The notes: generated by a model from the sequence alone, not told the origin. A stretch of 64,000 bases of DNA from an uncultured Bacilli bacterium (GCA_934102255.1 CAKOSN010000005.1:1-64000); one strand, 5' to 3'. Counted from the first letter of the stretch, positions 54,799-64,000 are shown. A program made the numbers and translations.

Positions 54799-55612
54799 TA
54801 TTTAATGTATTAGTTTTAGAATTGTTATTCTTCTTACAAGTATTATTACGATTGTAAGTTCTATTAGAATTATTATAATTTTTTCTTTTTGAAGGCTGTT
54901 GGTTATTACTCTTAGGTTTATTTGAAATATTTTTTGGTTCTTCTACTTGACTTGTTGATTTACTATTTTCTAATAAACTTTCTTTTGTTTGATCAAGAGT
55001 ATTTTTTTGAAGTTGTAATAATTTAGCTTCATATTCCTTATTTATCTTAATTTGATTTTTCAAAATAACATCATCAGTATCTGGCTTAAAAGCTAAGTGA
55101 ATGAAATAAGCACCTGCATTAATAGTAACAATAATAATAGCAAAGCCAACTAGATAACATTTTACTAAAGATTTAGTACTTTCTTTTTCGTCTAGAACTT
55201 TTAGGACCTCATTATACTCTTTACGAAGTTTATTTTTCTCTGTAAGAGAAGAATATTTTAATTGCTCTAGTTCTTCTAATCTAGCATTTATATTGGTTAT
55301 CTTTTGTTCTATTTCTTTATATTCTTTAGAACCATAATCATTTTTAGAGAAGCTTGCTAACTCTCTTTGATATAACAGCTTATCTTCATTTAAACTTTTT
55401 ATTTCATCAACATACGAATAGTAATTATTATCATTTTCTGTAATTTTAGCTTCAATAGTATATTTATTTTCTTCCGTATATTGATTAATATTATTAACAT
55501 ACTTATTTAAATTAATTATTATAGTTATTACCCCTAGAATAATTCCTAGGACTATAGTTAAGATACCAGCCATTAACATTGGTTTATTATAAGGATTATT
55601 AGTACTTTGCAT
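54779..55612 (-). CDS. membrane protein with periplasm-side coiled coil
   Basis: About 277 residues: an N-terminal helix (about 13-35), a coiled coil (about 45-145; Q-K-I-T-N-I-N-A-R-L-E-E-L-E-Q-L-K), a second helix (about 150-172) and a long Asn/Lys/Ser-rich tail. ATG at 55612 has AGAGG upstream. Family not recognised; it could be a cell-envelope scaffold. Confidence 0.65.
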   Translation of the reverse strand: MQSTNNPYNKPMLMAGILTIVLGIILGVITIIINLNKYVNNINQYTEENKYTIEAKITENDNNYYSYVDEIKSLNEDKLLYQRELASFSKNDYGSKEYKEIEQKITNINARLEELEQLKYSSLTEKNKLRKEYNEVLKVLDEKESTKSLVKCYLVGFAIIIVTINAGAYFIHLAFKPDTDDVILKNQIKINKEYEAKLLQLQKNTLDQTKESLLENSKSTSQVEEPKNISNKPKSNNQQPSKRKNYNNSNRTYNRNNTCKKNNNSKTNTLNKKDTTK

Positions 55613-55920
55613 ATATAACCTCTTTATATTCTTATATCTATATAATAACACAAGAGTTTTCGTAATGCAAAATATTTTAATTTGTTAAATTTCTACATTA
55701 ATTTTAAAATTGGTTTAAGAGATGATTTTTATATAAATATGAATAGATTAATAACCTATATATATAATGAAAATAACTATTAAGACTTATTATGTTTTAT
55801 AGATAAAGAGTATATCATCTTTTAGAAAGAAAAAGTATATTTTTTTAATATTTTTCAAGTTATTCTTTGTATTTGGATAGTAATGTGCTATAAATAAGGT
55901 ATAGAAAGTACGAGGTTATA

Positions 55921-57093
55921 ATGAAAAAAGTAGTACAATTAGTAGTAATTAATTTTCTAATGATATTTTTATTATGTGGTTGTGGAAAAATGCAAGCCAC
56001 TGTTGATATTAAGGAGAATTTAAATTTTAAAGTTTATACCAGTATTAAGTTAAGTGATTTAGTAAATATAAATGACGGTTTTATTAGTGATGATAAAGAG
56101 ATATTCTTAAGTAAAATTGGGGAAAATGCTGTTGAAATAAGTTACCAAGATTATAAAAAGCATAAAGGTAAAGTAAATGTTAGTATTAATGTTTATGATG
56201 ATACGCCACCATTTCTTAGTATGAGTAATAATATTTATAAACTTGTTGATACGGATTTTAATCTTTGCGACAGTGCTTTTTATGGGGATAATTATGACCG
56301 TAATGTTGCTTGTATAATAAATGGTGATTATGATAAAAGTATGGTTGGCGCCTGCAAACTTAATATGGTTATTAGAGATGAAAGTGGGAACGAAACTAAT
56401 AAAGATTTTACTTTACATGTTATTAAAGAATTTGCAAACAGTTCTAATGAAAATAGTACACCAACAGGTATAAATTTTAGTGAAGCAATAGAAAAATATA
56501 AAAATGATAAAACTATGTTAGGTATTGACGTTTCTAGCTTTCAGGGTGAAATTGATTGGGAAAAAGTTAAGAATGCTGGCGTAGAATTTGCTATTATCAG
56601 GTTAGGTTTTGGTTATACTGTTAATATGGAATTGGTCTTAGATAAATACTTTCAAGCTAATTTAGAAGGTGCTAAAAATCAAGGTTTAAAAGTAGGGGTA
56701 TACTTTTATACATATGCAAATACTTTAGAAGAAATAGAAGAACAAGCTAAGTTTATAAGTGATAACTTGCACGGTGAAGAGTTAGAATTAGGAGTTACTT
56801 TTGACTGGGAAAATTGGAATAATTTTCAAGATTATCAAGTAAGTTTCTATGATTTAAATAATATGTATGATAATTTTAGTAGTATTTTAAAAAATAAAGG
56901 TTATGATACTATGTTATATGGTAGTAAGTTTTATTTAAACAATGTTTGGTCTACTAGTAATAAAAAAATTTGGCTTGCTCATTATACAAGTATGACTAAT
57001 TATGATAAAGATTTCAAGTTATGGCAATTTAGTGATAAGGGGTTAGTTGACGGTATCAATGGTTTTGTTGATTTAGATATTTTATATAAATAA
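55921..57093 (+). CDS. lipoprotein with GH25 lysozyme domain
   Basis: 390 residues. A signal peptide with the lipobox L-L-C-G-C (Cys21), a first beta domain (about 30-170), then a GH25 muramidase from about 195 (L-G-I-D-V-S-S-F-Q-G and V-T-F-D-W-E-N carry the catalytic acids). It hydrolyses glycan strands at the cell surface. A strong hairpin terminator follows, and the long upstream stretch (55652-55920) holds only AT-rich DNA. Confidence 0.92.
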   Translation: MKKVVQLVVINFLMIFLLCGCGKMQATVDIKENLNFKVYTSIKLSDLVNINDGFISDDKEIFLSKIGENAVEISYQDYKKHKGKVNVSINVYDDTPPFLSMSNNIYKLVDTDFNLCDSAFYGDNYDRNVACIINGDYDKSMVGACKLNMVIRDESGNETNKDFTLHVIKEFANSSNENSTPTGINFSEAIEKYKNDKTMLGIDVSSFQGEIDWEKVKNAGVEFAIIRLGFGYTVNMELVLDKYFQANLEGAKNQGLKVGVYFYTYANTLEEIEEQAKFISDNLHGEELELGVTFDWENWNNFQDYQVSFYDLNNMYDNFSSILKNKGYDTMLYGSKFYLNNVWSTSNKKIWLAHYTSMTNYDKDFKLWQFSDKGLVDGINGFVDLDILYK

Positions 57094-57100
57094 GTAAGTA

Positions 57101-57159
57101 AAAAAAGATAATAGTACTTTAGATAGTTAGTTTTACTATTTAGTATCTATTATCTTTTT
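57101..57159 (+). terminator. bidirectional terminator
   Basis: AAAAAAGATAATAG...CTATTATCTTTTT long stem between convergent genes. Confidence 0.8.
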
Positions 57160-57176
57160 ATCGTTTTATAGTTTGT

Positions 57177-57665
57177 TTAAATATTATCGTTACATATATA
57201 TTTTTTTATTATAAACTTATGAGGCTCTAAAACACAGTTGGTATTACATAGTTTTACTAATTCATCTTTGGGGAGCCATTTTATATCATTAACTTCTTCT
57301 ATCTGATATTTTAATTTATTTGTATCTATTCGGTCAGTGATTAAGTAAATATTGAAGATAAAATTTTTATTAGGATATTTAATCGTTTCTATTTTAGTTG
57401 GATTAGTATTTATTAAGTTTAATTCTTCTTCTAGTTCTCTTTTTAAAGCATTTATAGCAGTTTCATTATGTTGTAAATGTCCACCAGCAAAACACCATTT
57501 ATAATCATTTCTGGCTGTTGTTTGTTCAAGTAAATATTTATTATCATTTTTTATAATAGCGTAAGATAACATTATATTGGTATTCTTAGGTATTTCATCA
57601 ACCCGGCGAATTATTGTTTTATCTAATTTGTTAAAATTGTTGTCGTACAAATCAAGTATTTCCAT
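57177..57665 (-). CDS. NUDIX hydrolase
   Basis: 162 residues with the NUDIX box G-G-H-L-Q-H-N-E-T, then R-E-L-E-E-E-L-N: the glycine near the end of the consensus is Asn, the metal-binding glutamates are kept. Substrate unknown. Downstream of the DUF gene at 57680, with which it probably shares a transcript. Confidence 0.87.
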   Translation of the reverse strand: MEILDLYDNNFNKLDKTIIRRVDEIPKNTNIMLSYAIIKNDNKYLLEQTTARNDYKWCFAGGHLQHNETAINALKRELEEELNLINTNPTKIETIKYPNKNFIFNIYLITDRIDTNKLKYQIEEVNDIKWLPKDELVKLCNTNCVLEPHKFIIKKYICNDNI

Positions 57666-57679
57666 AATTATTTCTCACC

Positions 57680-58528
57680 TTAATTAGCAACTACTTTGCC
57701 TTCGAGATTGCAAATATAACAATTAGGTAATAATCTTTTTATCTCATTTAAAACATTTTGGTCTTTTTCATAGTTTTTTCCAACTAAAACACCTTCAATT
57801 AAGTTACTAGGTATGCCAAAAAGTACAGCACTTTCTCTGTTGGTAAAGAAATCGTCTTTTTTAGCTCTATCCTTGATAAATTTTTCATAATAGTTCGGAT
57901 TAACAAAATCTTTAACTATAGTATCATCAAAAGTATCACTATCTAAAATATCACCTATTAGTAAGCTACTTTCTATAACTAAATCAGCATTAAATATTAT
58001 ACCTATTTGAACTTTATCTTGATTTAAACTAGGCATAAATCTAGCTTCTTTGGTTTGCTCCATTAACCACATATGACAATCATATTTTCTAGAAACTTCA
58101 TTAATACTAGACATCTTATCGTAGGGAATCACAGCAGTCTTACTTACTTCTTTGTTTTCTTCTTCGTCGAATACGCCACAATACATAATTGTTCCACCAG
58201 AATAGAAATTAATATAGTCTTTTAAATAATAATCTTTTTGTAAGTTCCATACGCCAACAGAACTAGGATACTTTGATAATCTACCGTCAATGAACCAACT
58301 AGAAATCAAGCCATTTTTAACAATTTCAGTAAGCCCTTCCAAATTTTTATATGTTCCATGTAAAAGAGTTCCTTTTTTTAGGAATACCTCATCGCCAAGT
58401 TTATAAGTATTTTTAGGACTCGCAATACTAAGAGCTTTATAAAATCTATCAATTTGGTCTAAAACAATTTGTTTTGAGCTACCACTTAACATTTCTTTAG
58501 TTTTTTCTATAAAATCTTCTTTTTTCAT
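57680..58528 (-). CDS. hypothetical protein of the NUDIX cluster
   Basis: About 282 residues, soluble, with no known motif. Notable pieces are G-T-L-L-H-G-T-Y-K-N-L-E-G-L and the run L-I-S-S-W-F-I-D-G-R, which recall ADP-ribosyltransferase-like or RES-type folds, but this is weak. ATG at 58528 follows GGAGG. It is between a NUDIX gene and a DUF gene, so nucleotide- or ADP-ribose-related chemistry is possible but unproven. Confidence 0.6.
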   Translation of the reverse strand: MKKEDFIEKTKEMLSGSSKQIVLDQIDRFYKALSIASPKNTYKLGDEVFLKKGTLLHGTYKNLEGLTEIVKNGLISSWFIDGRLSKYPSSVGVWNLQKDYYLKDYINFYSGGTIMYCGVFDEEENKEVSKTAVIPYDKMSSINEVSRKYDCHMWLMEQTKEARFMPSLNQDKVQIGIIFNADLVIESSLLIGDILDSDTFDDTIVKDFVNPNYYEKFIKDRAKKDDFFTNRESAVLFGIPSNLIEGVLVGKNYEKDQNVLNEIKRLLPNCYICNLEGKVVAN

Positions 58529-58560
58529 ATATACCTCCAATATTTACTTTTTATTAAGCT

Positions 58561-59103
58561 TTAATTCTTAAATTTTAACAGTTTGCTATGAATATCAATA
58601 ATTAATGGAACGTTTGTATTTCTTTTACCGTCCCCACCAAAGTTAAAGAAATCATTCCATTCTTCTAAGTAGTAATCAACATTTTTGGTACTCACTTTAT
58701 CTGTTAAAATTGCATTAGCTGTTTTTTCATATCCCATAAGTGTTACCGCACATAAAGCTTTAGCGTAAGATTTATTTGGAATATTAGCTTTTTTATAAAA
58801 CTTATAAGCCATTTCATCAGTAATCTTTCTAGGATTTTTAACTATAATTTTATTAGCTCGATAAATTGTTGTAGCTCCTTCGATTTTGATATTTTCAGCA
58901 TCTTCAGGAACTTCAACGTCATAAATTGTATTGCCACGATGAAGCCACCTTAATATACAATCTTCGGTAGCATAATTAAAACCACCAAAATCTCTGCCGC
59001 TGGTTGCTTTAGGATTCCAATTATCAGCGATATTTACCTCACCAATTTTATATTCATAGTTAGCGCCTTTATTGCCAAACATTACTTTTACATATTTTTC
59101 CAT
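58561..59103 (-). CDS. hypothetical protein, DUF7666-like
   Basis: 180 residues with the segment W-L-H-R-G-N-T-I-Y-D-V-E-V-P, seen in small proteins of phage and gut bacteria (DUF7666-like, tentative), followed by I-Y-R-A-N-K-I-I-V. Its function is unknown. The start follows the NUDIX gene stop by only two bases, so the two are coupled. Confidence 0.6.
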   Translation of the reverse strand: MEKYVKVMFGNKGANYEYKIGEVNIADNWNPKATSGRDFGGFNYATEDCILRWLHRGNTIYDVEVPEDAENIKIEGATTIYRANKIIVKNPRKITDEMAYKFYKKANIPNKSYAKALCAVTLMGYEKTANAILTDKVSTKNVDYYLEEWNDFFNFGGDGKRNTNVPLIIDIHSKLLKFKN

Positions 59104-59105
59104 TA

Positions 59106-59570
59106 TTAATTCCTCTCAATTATATGAAACGAGTTAGTATTTTCTAAGATTAAATCTTTATTAGATTTAGGTAATATCTTATAATTATCTAGTTCTTTTA
59201 AAGATACCCATTTAAATGATTGATATTCATTGTCGTGACATTTTATTGGTTTATTAGATATTTCACCATTATATGTTGTCTTATAGCAAAAATTATATTG
59301 AGTTATCTTTTTACCTTTATTTTCTAAAAAATTTTCTTGAATACAACAAAAATCATACTCTAATAGCCAGCCTAATTCTTCTTTTATTTCCCTTATAATA
59401 GCATCTTTACTGTTTTCAAAATAGTTAATACGACCACCAGGTAACATATAAAAATCTCTATCATCACCTACGCTAAACAATAAAACCATAGTTTTATCTC
59501 TATTGTAAATAATAGCAGAACTTCTGGCATTAAAACGATAGTTGTCGTTTACAAAGTCAATATTCATCAT
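59106..59570 (-). CDS. NUDIX hydrolase
   Basis: 154 residues with a full NUDIX box (G-G-R-I-N-Y-F-E, R-E-I-K-E-E-L-G-W). First gene of the small leftward cluster with the two DUF genes and a second NUDIX protein; its substrate is unknown. Confidence 0.88.
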   Translation of the reverse strand: MMNIDFVNDNYRFNARSSAIIYNRDKTMVLLFSVGDDRDFYMLPGGRINYFENSKDAIIREIKEELGWLLEYDFCCIQENFLENKGKKITQYNFCYKTTYNGEISNKPIKCHDNEYQSFKWVSLKELDNYKILPKSNKDLILENTNSFHIIERN

Positions 59571-59655
59571 ACCACCTAGTTTGATTATAACATTAATTAA
59601 TTAGTATTCTATTTATGACAGCTAACTTTTTTAAATTTGACATTCTCATTGTAAA

Positions 59656-59706
59656 CAAAAAAACTTTAAAACGATATTAATTAAGTTAAAATATCATTTT
59701 AAAGTT
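59656..59706 (-). terminator. terminator of the Abi-HtrA operon
   Basis: Stem AACTTTAAAA/TTTTAAAGTT (59662-59671, 59697-59706) with inner GATATT/AATATC, then a T run on the minus strand. Confidence 0.82.
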
Positions 59707-59723
59707 ATTAATTTAATAATTAA

Positions 59724-60839
59724 TTATTTTTTTAGAGTTATTTTTAAGTCTTTTTCAAAGCCGTTACGGTTTACTTTAATTGTTACAGTATCACCAACAT
59801 TATGACGATATAGTTCATATTTTAATTCAGCAGAACTTGTTACTTTAACATTATCAAATTCTAAGATAATATCTTGTGATTTTAAACCAGCTTCTTCGGC
59901 TGATGAACCGCTTTCTACTTCATAAACAACTACACCACTAGTAACATTGTCTGGGATATTCATACGATAATAACTTTCTGCAACTGATAATTCTATCATA
60001 CTAATACCGAGTCTTGGTCTGGTGATATCATCACCATTAATAATCTTGTTTGCAAAGTCCATAGCGTCTTCGATTGGAATAGCAAAGCCCATTCCTTCAA
60101 CACCACTTGATACTAATTTCATATTAGTTACACCAATAACTTGACCATTACTATTACATAAAGGTCCACCTGAGTTACCACTGTTAATAGCGGCATCAGT
60201 TTGTAAAACACGCATTATATAATCACTAGAAGTACTATTTGTAGTAGAAACAGCAACCATTCTATCTTTACCAGAAAGAATACCTCTTGTTACAGTCCAA
60301 GAATAAGTAGAGCTATCAAGAGGAGCACCTACAGCAAATGTTGTATCACCAACACGACCGTCAGTACTTGAACCAATTTCAGCAACTGTTAAATCATTTG
60401 AAGATGTAAATGATAAGACAGCGATATCGGCATATTTATCACCACCAACGACTTCAACTTCTGTATTAGTATCATCAGTTAAAACAATTTTTACCTTAGA
60501 TGAACTTTCAATTACATGATAGTTAGTCATTACATAATATTTATTACCGTCTTTTTTAAAGATAAAACCAGTACCAGTAGCTTGAAGTTTATTACTACGA
60601 TAATTTTCAACTACAACTACGGAGTTATAAACTTTTTCAACCGCATCGGCAATCCCATTTTCATTAACCGTTACTTCTTTTTCTAACTTATTGACAACAG
60701 TAGTACCGGGATTTAGTTTCATAACGGCATACATTCCTGCTGCTCCTACACATACTAAAACGATGGCCAGTAATATTTTGTTCCAGATATTTCCTTTATT
60801 GCCTACGACTTTGGCATTAACAACTCTTTGTTCATTCAT
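59724..60839 (-). CDS. htrA: HtrA/DegP-family serine protease
   Basis: 371 residues with an N-terminal membrane anchor (about 17-38), a trypsin-like domain with the triad H (T-N-Y-H-V-I-E), D (Y-A-D-I-A-V-L) and S (G-N-S-G-G-P-L), and a C-terminal PDZ (about 280-365). A surface quality-control protease. Its ATG overlaps the stop of the Abi gene (TAATG), so it is co-translated with it, an unusual partner. Confidence 0.95.
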   Translation of the reverse strand: MNEQRVVNAKVVGNKGNIWNKILLAIVLVCVGAAGMYAVMKLNPGTTVVNKLEKEVTVNENGIADAVEKVYNSVVVVENYRSNKLQATGTGFIFKKDGNKYYVMTNYHVIESSSKVKIVLTDDTNTEVEVVGGDKYADIAVLSFTSSNDLTVAEIGSSTDGRVGDTTFAVGAPLDSSTYSWTVTRGILSGKDRMVAVSTTNSTSSDYIMRVLQTDAAINSGNSGGPLCNSNGQVIGVTNMKLVSSGVEGMGFAIPIEDAMDFANKIINGDDITRPRLGISMIELSVAESYYRMNIPDNVTSGVVVYEVESGSSAEEAGLKSQDIILEFDNVKVTSSAELKYELYRHNVGDTVTIKVNRNGFEKDLKITLKK

Positions 60840-61780
60840 TATATATCCATCCTTACTATTTCTTTATAATTTTTTGGAAAACCGATAGCATCCATTACTT
60901 TATCAATAGTGATATGTTGTAATTTTCCTTCTAAAATATCTAATTCATAAGATATTTCATTTACTAACATTCTAAAATCTTCATTTCTTAGTATTTGTCT
61001 TAAAATGATAATTAATGCAAATAAATCATCTTTTCCATAAATATATTCACCGTTCATTTTTGGAATATCTAAATAATAGTGATACTTATTATCTTCTATT
61101 ACTCTTTGAGAACGATGGTCAAATAAGATATCTTCATGTGCACATAAATTACGATAATTTGACATTATTGGAAAATACTGACATAAACATTCTGGCGACA
61201 AATTATAAATATCAGCGATTGCTTTTTGGTCTTCTGGCTTTAAAATACTAAATAATTCGGAAATAATACCAAAAGATAAAACTTTTACTACAATCCACAA
61301 AGGAACATAACCATAATTAGTCATGTAGTGTTGAGTTGCGGCATGCTGACCCCCATTAACTCTAATTTGACGTTGCATTTTCTTTAATAAATCATTAACT
61401 TGTTTTCTTTTAGAAGCGTCTGTGTTAAAGTTTTTTGGATTTAAATAATGTTTTTCTTTGATACCATATTTCTTTGATAACTGATAAGACATAATACTTT
61501 TAGCATTATTTTCGACTATTAAGATATTTTTAAATATAATATTTCGAACTTGCCTATCAAAATTAAACATTGCATAAAGCTCGCGAAAATTTGTACCATT
61601 AATAAATGTTCGGTCTCTTTCACTTTTTATGAACAGATGACGATATCCCATAAGAAAGAAATAATTTTCACGTAGGAGGATGTCTTTTGCATAATCTATA
61701 TCGTCTATTACTAGACCTTTTTCCTTTAGAATATCGATTTGTTCATCTATAGTTTTAAATGTCTTTTGTCTGGACGCCAT
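60839..61780 (-). CDS. Abi_2 (AbiD/AbiF-like) protein
   Basis: About 313 residues of the Abi_2 family, phage-exclusion proteins of the HEPN fold. Visible: Y-A-K-D-I-L-L-R-E-N-Y-F-F-L-M-G-Y then N-F-D-R-Q-V-R-N and the RNase-type motif N-Y-R-N-L-C-A-H (R-x4-H). ATG at 61780 has GGTGA before it. It is in one operon with htrA, by start-stop overlap. Confidence 0.87.
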   Translation of the reverse strand: MASRQKTFKTIDEQIDILKEKGLVIDDIDYAKDILLRENYFFLMGYRHLFIKSERDRTFINGTNFRELYAMFNFDRQVRNIIFKNILIVENNAKSIMSYQLSKKYGIKEKHYLNPKNFNTDASKRKQVNDLLKKMQRQIRVNGGQHAATQHYMTNYGYVPLWIVVKVLSFGIISELFSILKPEDQKAIADIYNLSPECLCQYFPIMSNYRNLCAHEDILFDHRSQRVIEDNKYHYYLDIPKMNGEYIYGKDDLFALIIILRQILRNEDFRMLVNEISYELDILEGKLQHITIDKVMDAIGFPKNYKEIVRMDI

Positions 61781-61867
61781 ACAATTCACCTATTATTAAA
61801 TTATATCACACCTGACAGTCAAATGATATCCAAATTAAGTGGTATTTTTGTAATTAATTTGTGAAGT

Positions 61868-62497
61868 TTAAGTGAAATAAAGAATTAAGCCTTCAGTTAA
61901 ACTTTTAGCAATTTCTTTTTGATAAGACGGTGTGATTAATTTTTCTCTTTCTTTTTTATTGGAAATAAAGCCACATTCTACAAGAACTCCGGGTACTTTT
62001 AAGCGTCTATACATATAAATATTGGGCATTGGTTTAATACTTCTAGGATAACTTATTTTATTAAATTGAGATTGAAGGTCTTCGGCTAATTTTTTATTAT
62101 CTTCACCATAGTAAAATATTTGACCTCCATAGTAAGAGGAATTTTCTAAGTAATTAATATGAATTGATAAATAGACATTAGCATTAGAATTGTTAATTAA
62201 GTCAATTCGATTATCAAAATCACTTTTCTTACGTCTAGTAGCATTTGGACTTGCTAAATCATAGTCGCCCTCACGAGTTAAAATGACACTTGCTCCATTT
62301 TTGGATAATTCTTTTTCCAATTCTAAACCTATAGCTAAATTAAGGTCTTTTTCTAAAACTTTTTGATAACTAGTTCCTGGGTCATCGCCACCATGACCAA
62401 TATCCAAAATTATAGTTTTTCCAGTTAATGGTAGGGATGCTCTAACACAAGTTAAAGATAATAAAAAACATAAACTTAATATTAAAAACTTTTTCAT
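61868..62497 (-). CDS. secreted N-acetylmuramoyl-L-alanine amidase
   Basis: 209 residues: a signal peptide (1-20) followed directly by an Amidase_3 domain with L-D-I-G-H-G-G-D-D-P-G, S-I-H-I-N-Y and V-E-C-G-F (zinc ligands and catalytic Glu). No wall-binding domain. It cleaves peptides off the glycan backbone, in septation or turnover. Confidence 0.93.
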   Translation of the reverse strand: MKKFLILSLCFLLSLTCVRASLPLTGKTIILDIGHGGDDPGTSYQKVLEKDLNLAIGLELEKELSKNGASVILTREGDYDLASPNATRRKKSDFDNRIDLINNSNANVYLSIHINYLENSSYYGGQIFYYGEDNKKLAEDLQSQFNKISYPRSIKPMPNIYMYRRLKVPGVLVECGFISNKKEREKLITPSYQKEIAKSLTEGLILYFT

Positions 62498-62537
62498 ATT
62501 AAAATTTATGTTCTTTGATATTTTATTATTAATCTAT

Positions 62538-63132
62538 TTATTCAATATTTTCGATACTCATTAATTCTTTATTATTATCAAATATAAGCTTAAAAGTTTG
62601 ACAATAATTCCATTTTCCGTCGAAAAACACTTTATTTTTAAACTTGTAATCACCAGTAAAGTCAACATCACACCACAAAGTTAATAAGGAAGCAAAAGCA
62701 GTAGAATGTCCGACTATTAATATCTTCTTTCCTTTATAATCATCTAAAATTTTATTTAAAGCTTGTTTTTCTCTTGCTATTAACATATTTAATGACTCAC
62801 CATTTGGCATTTTATAATCATAATCATGATATTGTTTTAGTCCAAAGCCTTCTGGTAACTCATCCCAACTGTCAATTCTAAATTTTCTTTCGCCAAAGGA
62901 ATCAATTATATTTATCTTATCTTTTGTAAAATATTTAGCAGTTGATACAGTTCTTACATAGTTTGAAGAAAATACTGCATCAAAATTTTGCATCTCTTTT
63001 TCTTGAGATTTTTCATAAGCAAGTTTTTCGCCATTTACACTTAATATCATTTTTTAACTGTAATGAATCATTATTTTCGATATTATTTGTTTTTAAAATT
63101 TCTGAATGTCTTAGTAAATATATTTCAGTCAT
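62538..63132 (-). pseudogene. histidine phosphatase (PGAM-like), frameshifted
   Basis: Phosphoglycerate-mutase-like histidine phosphatases carry L-L-R-H-S-E at the N-terminus and a G-H-S pair later. Here M-T-E-I-Y-L-L-R-H-S-E-I-L-K is encoded from ATG 63132, and the rest, with V-F-S-S-N-Y-V-R and I-V-G-H-S-T-A-F, continues in another frame after a run of six A on the coding strand (T at 63050-63055). Removing one A restores one continuous protein of about 197 residues. The 3' frame alone (62538-63050) lacks the catalytic His. It may be a real frameshift, a phase-variable site or a sequencing error. Confidence 0.7.
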
Positions 63133-63137
63133 TAACG

Positions 63138-64000
63138 TTATATTTTTTTCCTTTTCGATTTATCATTTTCTCTAATATTTGCTATATCAAAATAATCGCC
63201 TACTGCTCCATTATTGTTATTTTCACCTTTAACATTCCTGATAGATAAGCTTGTTGAATGTTCATAACCGAGCAATATATCATTTAATTTTAATTTTGCC
63301 TTGTAATAATTGTGAGAAAGTTCTTCCTTTATAGTTTCATCTTCGGCTTCGAAACCTATTGCATCAATTTTTAAAGGATAATGACCGTATGCTCCGACAA
63401 ATTCATATATATATTTTTCATCACATGTTGAGGCAATGGAAGTAGCTTTTAAATAATCACCATCCGATAATTTATCTGTTTTTGCCTTTAAATATACATA
63501 TGGTGCATAGCTATTATATTCAATTTTTTTAAATGTACCATTTTCATATATAAATCCTGGTAAGCCCCACTCCAAATTACTCTTGTCAAAATAACCATCT
63601 TCTGATTGTAATATAGTAATATATACTACTTTTAGTTTATCATATTCAAGAAAAGGTTCAATGGAAACATTATTTTCGGTACAGAACATTTCTAAATAGG
63701 ATATTACATCTATAAATCTTAAAATTCTACCGTCTAATAAAGAATACTTAACTTCATAATTATTAAGAATAAATTTTAATTCTTTTGGTGTTAACTTATA
63801 ATACTCAGAATATCCCCTATAATTAAAAATACGTTTTGCATCGGCTTTTTTTAAATAAAAGCCACCATTATTATCTAAATATAAAGTAATCTTTGGCTTG
63901 TTGCCGCCATGTGGTGGTGGAGGTGGAGCCGATGCAGCTGCTTGAGCTTGGGCTCTTTCTTCTTTTATATAGTTTATATTAGGTATAGGACTATATGTAT
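63138..64000 (-). CDS. C-terminal part of a protein of unknown family (cut by window end)
   Basis: An open frame from the right edge to 63138, at least 287 codons. It begins with a Gln/Ala-rich helix (E-E-R-A-Q-A-Q-A-A-A-S-A), five Pro residues and H-G-G as a linker, then a domain rich in Tyr and Lys with L-Y-L-D-N-N-G-G-F-Y-L-K-K and L-D-G-R-I-L-R-F. It is not recognised. A coiled-coil/linker/domain layout suggests a multi-domain cytosolic protein. It directly precedes the phosphatase by 5 bases. Confidence 0.6.
   Translation of the reverse strand, partial: TYSPIPNINYIKEERAQAQAAASAPPPPPHGGNKPKITLYLDNNGGFYLKKADAKRIFNYRGYSEYYKLTPKELKFILNNYEVKYSLLDGRILRFIDVISYLEMFCTENNVSIEPFLEYDKLKVVYITILQSEDGYFDKSNLEWGLPGFIYENGTFKKIEYNSYAPYVYLKAKTDKLSDGDYLKATSIASTCDEKYIYEFVGAYGHYPLKIDAIGFEAEDETIKEELSHNYYKAKLKLNDILLGYEHSTSLSIRNVKGENNNNGAVGDYFDIANIRENDKSKRKKI

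Noticed and set aside
1..64000. CRISPR array or insertion sequences
   Set aside because: No regularly spaced repeats and no transposase ORF were found.
1..64000. Mycoplasma-type code with TGA as Trp
   Set aside because: TGA ends several genes (17872, 16264) and Trp residues use TGG; the only tRNA-Trp has anticodon CCA.

Overview
The window is AT-rich DNA from a low-GC Gram-positive (monoderm) bacterium. Predicted surface proteins carry sortase signals, LysM, SipW-type and lipoprotein signals. clpB and htpG have HrcA/CIRCE operators, and ClpB is the short form without the N domain, as in Mollicutes. TGA is a stop (for example the pilin-like gene at 17872), so the standard code applies. An uncultured gut Bacilli lineage (RF39/Erysipelotrichia-like) fits best, but this is inference; no rRNA is present.

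Left part, about 1.1-19.8 kb: a conjugative-element module transcribed leftward. A promoter at 19741-19770 reads through a 27-codon leader ORF and an overlapping attenuator-like hairpin into an HTH protein, a DNA methyltransferase, a pilin-like membrane protein, VirB6-like and PrgI-like proteins, two tandem DUF paralogues, VirB4, an M23 peptidase, a ribbon-helix-helix accessory protein and a MOBP-type relaxase next to an oriT-like region (4181-4341). Inserted between the pilin-like gene and virB6 is a surface cassette with its own promoter (16948-16976): a thioester/CnaB adhesin, sortase, TasA/BsaA-like matrix protein, SipW-type signal peptidase and an InlB-repeat protein. No integrase and no coupling protein are visible. 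Several transfer genes have no ATG/GTG/TTG near their Shine-Dalgarno sequence and appear to start at ATT or ATA. A compact rightward transcript (about 1209-1362) is a candidate small RNA.

19.9-29 kb: accessory genes. They comprise a Gfo/Idh-like oxidoreductase, a NUDIX protein, a tandem pair of secreted Amidase_6-like proteins (one lacking both catalytic residues), a secreted protein beside a membrane-tethered XRE regulator, a LysR regulator and an XRE regulator. The region ends at tRNA-Trp(CCA) (29058-29133), a plausible integration target; a 12-bp copy of its anticodon region lies 245 bp beyond it.

29.4-64 kb: apparently chromosomal genes. The heat-shock genes clpB and htpG share CIRCE control. 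An Arc-like repressor faces a SipW-type secreted protein across a promoter with an 11-bp-spaced direct repeat. There are many cell-wall hydrolases (holin/M23-LysM, SleB-like, two amidases, GH25), a helicase/nuclease-SWIM-UvrD cluster, a TetR-controlled giant MMPL protein with repeated ectodomain modules, a NUDIX/DUF group, an Abi-HtrA operon, a frameshifted histidine phosphatase and a gene cut by the right edge.
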